DNA of 64,000 nt, taken from positions 62,001-126,000 of the forward strand of contig NZ_BCNB01000004.1 in the NCBI RefSeq assembly GCF_001485575.1, read 5' to 3'. Both the position numbers and the translations under genes were made by a program. Positions 60,764-64,000 of the stretch are shown one piece after another. The notes under the pieces were generated by a model. That model did not search any database and was not told the origin of the DNA. It saw nothing but the letters and a program-made list of their open reading frames with translations. The first letter of the stretch is position 1; the number at the start of each line of letters is the position of its first letter. The DNA is from Haloarcula sp. CBA1127. GTDB lineage: Archaea > Halobacteriota > Halobacteria > Halobacteriales > Haloarculaceae.

Positions 60764-60875
60764 CACCGAGAACGATACTCAATCGCCAAGATGCGATTCC
60801 ATCGTATCGTATACATCGCCGATCGGAGAGTCACCAGCACTGAGCAGAGAACGGAACGGCGAGAGGTCAGTAGGG

Positions 60876-61871
60876 TTACCCCCCGTAGCCCTCACCCTCG
60901 ATTGGGCCGCGAAACACGCCGTAGAGAAACTTGAAGTACCACAGCACCAGCAGCAGCACCGGGAATCCAAGAACGGTCACGAGGTTCAGCGCTAGCGGCG
61001 ACACGACCGCTTCCCTAACCAGTAGCCCGGTCGGCGGATAGATCGTCGGGTACAGCAGAATTGCGACCAAGATCGTCAACAGTGTGGGAAGCGCCAGTGC
61101 GCTCGCCAGCCAGGCCCGGTACTGGCCGCGTCTGGCCAGCACGCTCCCGATCAGCCCCACGGCGACCGAGAGGGTGACGACTGCAGCCACGGGAAGCGAG
61201 AGCACTGTGTCGGCAGCGCCACCCGCGTCGGTCAGGACAACAGTTCCCAGCAGTACGATAACCCCACCAAGGTATGCCAGTGTTGCACCGATGCCGTACG
61301 TACGTAGTTCTGACGCTAGGCCGGGCTCGGTTTTAGCCGCGAGGAACGCCGCACCTGTGACGACCGAGACGGCGACCAAGCCGACACCAGTCAACGCCAC
61401 TGGTAGCGTCGCCCCGCCGAACAGCCAGCGACCCGCGAGCATCCCCAACAGGAGCGGCGCAAACACGCTCCCGCCGATGAACGCGTAGTCGGTGTAGCGC
61501 TTCCAGCGCTCGTCGTCGCGCTGCTCGCGGAGTTCCGGACCGAGGCCGCGGAACACTAACGCGACGACGAACCCGAGCGCGAGCAGATAGTTGTCCGCCA
61601 GCAGGCGCGAGTACACGCGCGGGAACGCCGCTAGCAGCATCGTCCCGAAGGCGACGACCCATACCTCGTTCGCGTCCCAGACCGGTCCGAACGCCGCCAG
61701 GAACGTCTCCCGCTCGTGTTCGTCCGTCCGGGTCGCGTAAAGCATCCCGATACCGAAGTCGAACCCGTCGAGGACGACGTACATTCCCAACGCGAACAGC
61801 ACGGCGCCGAACCAGATCTCCGGCAGGGACTCAACGAGGTACGCGTCGACGGGCAACAGCGCGTCAGTCAT
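60876..61871 (-). CDS. cydB: Cytochrome bd oxidase subunit II
   Basis: A 331-residue membrane protein with about eight hydrophobic segments. WFGAVLFALGMYVVLDGFDF, DEHERETFLAAFGPVWDANE and VWVVAFGTMLLAAFP are the standard N-terminal blocks of CydB. The gene overlaps cydA by eight bases. With CydA it forms the copper-free quinol oxidase of high oxygen affinity. Confidence 0.95.
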   Translation of the reverse strand: MTDALLPVDAYLVESLPEIWFGAVLFALGMYVVLDGFDFGIGMLYATRTDEHERETFLAAFGPVWDANEVWVVAFGTMLLAAFPRVYSRLLADNYLLALGFVVALVFRGLGPELREQRDDERWKRYTDYAFIGGSVFAPLLLGMLAGRWLFGGATLPVALTGVGLVAVSVVTGAAFLAAKTEPGLASELRTYGIGATLAYLGGVIVLLGTVVLTDAGGAADTVLSLPVAAVVTLSVAVGLIGSVLARRGQYRAWLASALALPTLLTILVAILLYPTIYPPTGLLVREAVVSPLALNLVTVLGFPVLLLVLWYFKFLYGVFRGPIEGEGYGG

Positions 61872-63312
61872 CGCTACTCACCCACGGAATCGGGCCGTGC
61901 CAGCGGCCGCCACTCGACTCCCGGACGCCGAGTGACTGGAGTTCCTCTCGGACCAGCCACTTCAGGATGTACAGCGCAGTCAGCAGCAGCCCGACGTAGA
62001 GCACGACAAACGCAACCAGGGTCAGTGTCGCCTCGGCCCCGGTCAGCGTCGATGACACCGCCTCGCTCGTCTTGAGCTCGCCCTGGATGACCCACGGCTG
62101 CCGGCCGATCTCGGTGACGTACCAGCCGGTGAGCAACGCAGCGTAGCCGAACGGCGATGCAGCGATCATCGCCTTCAGGTAGCGTGTGCTGTCGGAGAGT
62201 CGCCCGCGGTACATGAGGTACCCGCCCCACAGTGCCAACCCGATGAACAGGAACCCGAGCCCGACCATGAAACGGAACGACCAGAACACGAGTGCTACGG
62301 GGGGGTTCTCCTCGTACTCGTTCAGTCCGATGACCTCGGCGTCGAAGTCCCCGCCACTGGCGAGGAACGACCCGACTGCGGGAAGGCTCACGGTAACGAG
62401 GTTCTCGGCCCGCGGGTCGGTGAGTGCCTCAGGTGACTTCGGAAACGCGAGCAGGTGTAGGTCGGCCTGCCCCGTCTCGTAGTGAGCCTCCATCGCGGCA
62501 AATTTCTGTGGCTGGGTGTCCTCAACGTGGCGGCCGTAGGCATCGCCGTGGACCGCTTGGAACGGTGCGGAGATGATCAGGAGTACGACAGCCAGCTTGA
62601 GTGCGGTGTTCCAGGCTTCAGTGTCGGGCTTTTTCCAGACGATGTACGCCGAGACACCCGCGACCAGCAGTGCGACCGAAATAACCGACGCGTTCATCAT
62701 ATGGACGTACATCCAGGGCATTCGCGGGGTGAGGAACGCGGCGAGCGGGTCGGTTAGTTTGGCGACTTCCATCCCGTTGCGGGTGACCATCTCGTAGCCC
62801 CGTGGGGTCTGCATCCAAGCGTTAACGATCAGGATCCAGAACCCCGATAGCCAGGCGCCGAAGCCGACGAGTACCGACGAGATGACGTATGTTCGGTCCT
62901 CAACGCGGTCGCGGCCGTACAGCAACACGCCAAGGAAGACGGCCTCTAAGAAGAACGCCATCTTCGCTTCGAAGGCCAGTGGGCCGCCGATCAGTTCACC
63001 GGCCACCTCGGCGAACTGTGGGAAGTTTGTGCCGAACTGGAAGCTCATCGGAATCCCGGTAACTGTACCCATCACGAAGCCGGCGGCGAAAACCTTCACC
63101 CAGAACGAGCGCAATCGTGCATACCGCTGCTCGCTCGTCCGTACGTCTTTCCAAGTGAAATAGATAACAAACGGGGCGAGCCCGATCGAAAGGGACGCGA
63201 AGATGATGTGAACGGAGATTGTCCATCCGAACTGCATGCGACTCGCGAGTTCCGGAGAGAGGGACGCCGTCCATACTGAGCTGACGGCGTTCAGTGGTAT
63301 GATTGGACCCAT
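61864..63312 (-). CDS. cydA: Cytochrome bd oxidase subunit I
   Basis: A 482-residue CydA. Heme ligands are recognisable: FGWTISVHIIFASLS (His of b595), MPWMYVHMMNASVISVALLV (His of b558), and the Met partner in the FWSFRFMVGLG stretch. GWYVTEIGRQPWVIQG is the Gly-Arg-Gln-Pro-Trp signature. The short periplasmic Q loop marks it as the CIO-like short type. Its promoter region lies in 63,313-63,480. Situated next to the copper ATPase. Confidence 0.95.
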   Translation of the reverse strand: MGPIIPLNAVSSVWTASLSPELASRMQFGWTISVHIIFASLSIGLAPFVIYFTWKDVRTSEQRYARLRSFWVKVFAAGFVMGTVTGIPMSFQFGTNFPQFAEVAGELIGGPLAFEAKMAFFLEAVFLGVLLYGRDRVEDRTYVISSVLVGFGAWLSGFWILIVNAWMQTPRGYEMVTRNGMEVAKLTDPLAAFLTPRMPWMYVHMMNASVISVALLVAGVSAYIVWKKPDTEAWNTALKLAVVLLIISAPFQAVHGDAYGRHVEDTQPQKFAAMEAHYETGQADLHLLAFPKSPEALTDPRAENLVTVSLPAVGSFLASGGDFDAEVIGLNEYEENPPVALVFWSFRFMVGLGFLFIGLALWGGYLMYRGRLSDSTRYLKAMIAASPFGYAALLTGWYVTEIGRQPWVIQGELKTSEAVSSTLTGAEATLTLVAFVVLYVGLLLTALYILKWLVREELQSLGVRESSGGRWHGPIPWVSSDD

Positions 63313-64000
63313 TCACCTCACGCTACAGCACAATAGCTTATGAATAGGCCCTCGGTTTCCACTTTGAAGAATTCACCACAAAGTATTCGATTATTAGAAC
63401 CGTACTCCTTGGACACCTCAATTGCCGGAAGAGTATACGAAAGCTGATAGATAGAGTTGACTGGTGAGTACGAATACTCACCGATGGTGACGGCAGATAA
63501 CACGCTGACGCTATTGAAGAAAGAAACCGGAATCGGATAGTGAGGGTCTCCACCCGTAATAGCGCAGTGTCTGAGTGGCAACGCTGTCGGAAGTCACCGA
63601 AATTCGTGTATGTAGTTGGGATTTAAACAGGAAATGGCCGTTTGGAGAGCAATCTGAGCCAGTTCCCGATCACTGAACCAGCCGAAACAACGCATCATAG
63701 CACCGCTAAACCCGCTGTAGTCTCAGCTCAGCATTTCCATGGAAGTTGAGACCGGTGCGATCAATGCATATGGTTCGATTTCTGCCTACATACTGTAGAG
63801 AGTCTGCATTCGGTCACGCTACTGGTCAAAATATATACTTCTCAAGTATTTCAACAGAATCAACTTTCTTGAAACCATATATCCCGGACGTATACTTTGA
63901 GATTACACGTATGCTGGTGGTCACGAAACCGGACGGTCAAATTGATTTCTTTCGGGACGGTGTCTCGAAGTGTGCTGAATTCAATATTGGGTTCTGACAA
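63313..64000. other. Gene-free stretch at the right edge
   Basis: No gene is supported. An 83-codon frame (63,746-63,997) and another one on the minus strand (63,318-63,581) have no coding character. A short VETGAINAYG-like reading near 63,745 recurs from 56,758. Confidence 0.4.

Noticed and set aside
63746-63997. 83-codon open frame at the right edge
   Set aside because: Composition is not acidic, no motif, no clear promoter; kept as non-coding.

Overview
The window looks like part of a large plasmid (or plasmid-derived region) of a halophilic archaeon. Supporting features seen in the sequence are strongly acidic predicted proteins, several Tat-type signal peptides followed by a lipobox, TATA-like promoters close to start codons, a ParA-type partition pair, many toxin-antitoxin pairs, and several typical haloarchaeal small zinc or winged-helix proteins. 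No tRNA, rRNA, CRISPR array or replication initiator was recognised.

Region 1 (1 to about 32,600) is an accessory, heavily rearranged plasmid region. It carries an OB-fold/zinc-finger DNA-binding protein, a DUF4143-type ATPase, a PIN/RHH pair, an MNT/HEPN pair, a second VapBC pair, a Fic protein, many small membrane proteins, and several broken genes and insertion-sequence remnants. Three internal repeat systems stand out. The first is a two-gene cassette of unknown function, present four times in different states of decay (13.3-13.8, 15.8-16.2, 17.7-18.2 and 25.2-25.4 kb), with 42-bp palindromic elements nearby. The second is a cassette coding for a cysteine-containing protein and a small membrane protein, complete at 9.36-10.63 kb and as a remnant at 5.57-5.9 kb; it resembles a secreted-peptide (halocin-like) locus. 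The third is a set of segmental duplications (17.7-21.4 versus 25.2-26.9 kb; 2.6 and 4.8-5.5 versus 22.6-23.6 kb).

Region 2 (33.0 to 38.1 kb) is a compact operon for an energy-coupling-factor (ECF) transporter: S component, fused double ATPase and T component, followed by a ComB-like phosphatase and a PHP-domain phosphoesterase. It probably imports and dephosphorylates one compound, which I cannot name. A lipoprotein gene and a parA-parB-like partition operon with upstream repeats (39.8-41.2 kb) follow.

Region 3 (41.4 to 56.1 kb) is the centrepiece: a siderophore biosynthesis cluster independent of nonribosomal peptide synthetases (an NIS cluster). It has three IucA/IucC synthetases, a diaminobutyrate aminotransferase and decarboxylase, a glutamine-synthetase-like ligase, an RraA-fold protein, an ABC exporter and a Tat-lipoprotein binding protein. 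Six near-identical 16-bp palindromes (TTTAGGYYNRCCTAAA type, as bound by DtxR-family metal repressors) sit at its promoters. No amine N-hydroxylase or N-acyltransferase is present. This suggests a carboxylate-type siderophore rather than a hydroxamate, analogous in gene content to achromobactin-type pathways but with an added glutamine-synthetase-like enzyme.

Region 4 (57.1 to 63.3 kb) holds a SafE/TauE-like membrane protein and a CcoI/FixI-like copper ATPase, then the cytochrome bd oxidase genes cydB and cydA on the other strand. Together with the siderophore cluster this looks like a metal and oxygen stress section of the replicon. The last 690 bases contain no convincing gene.
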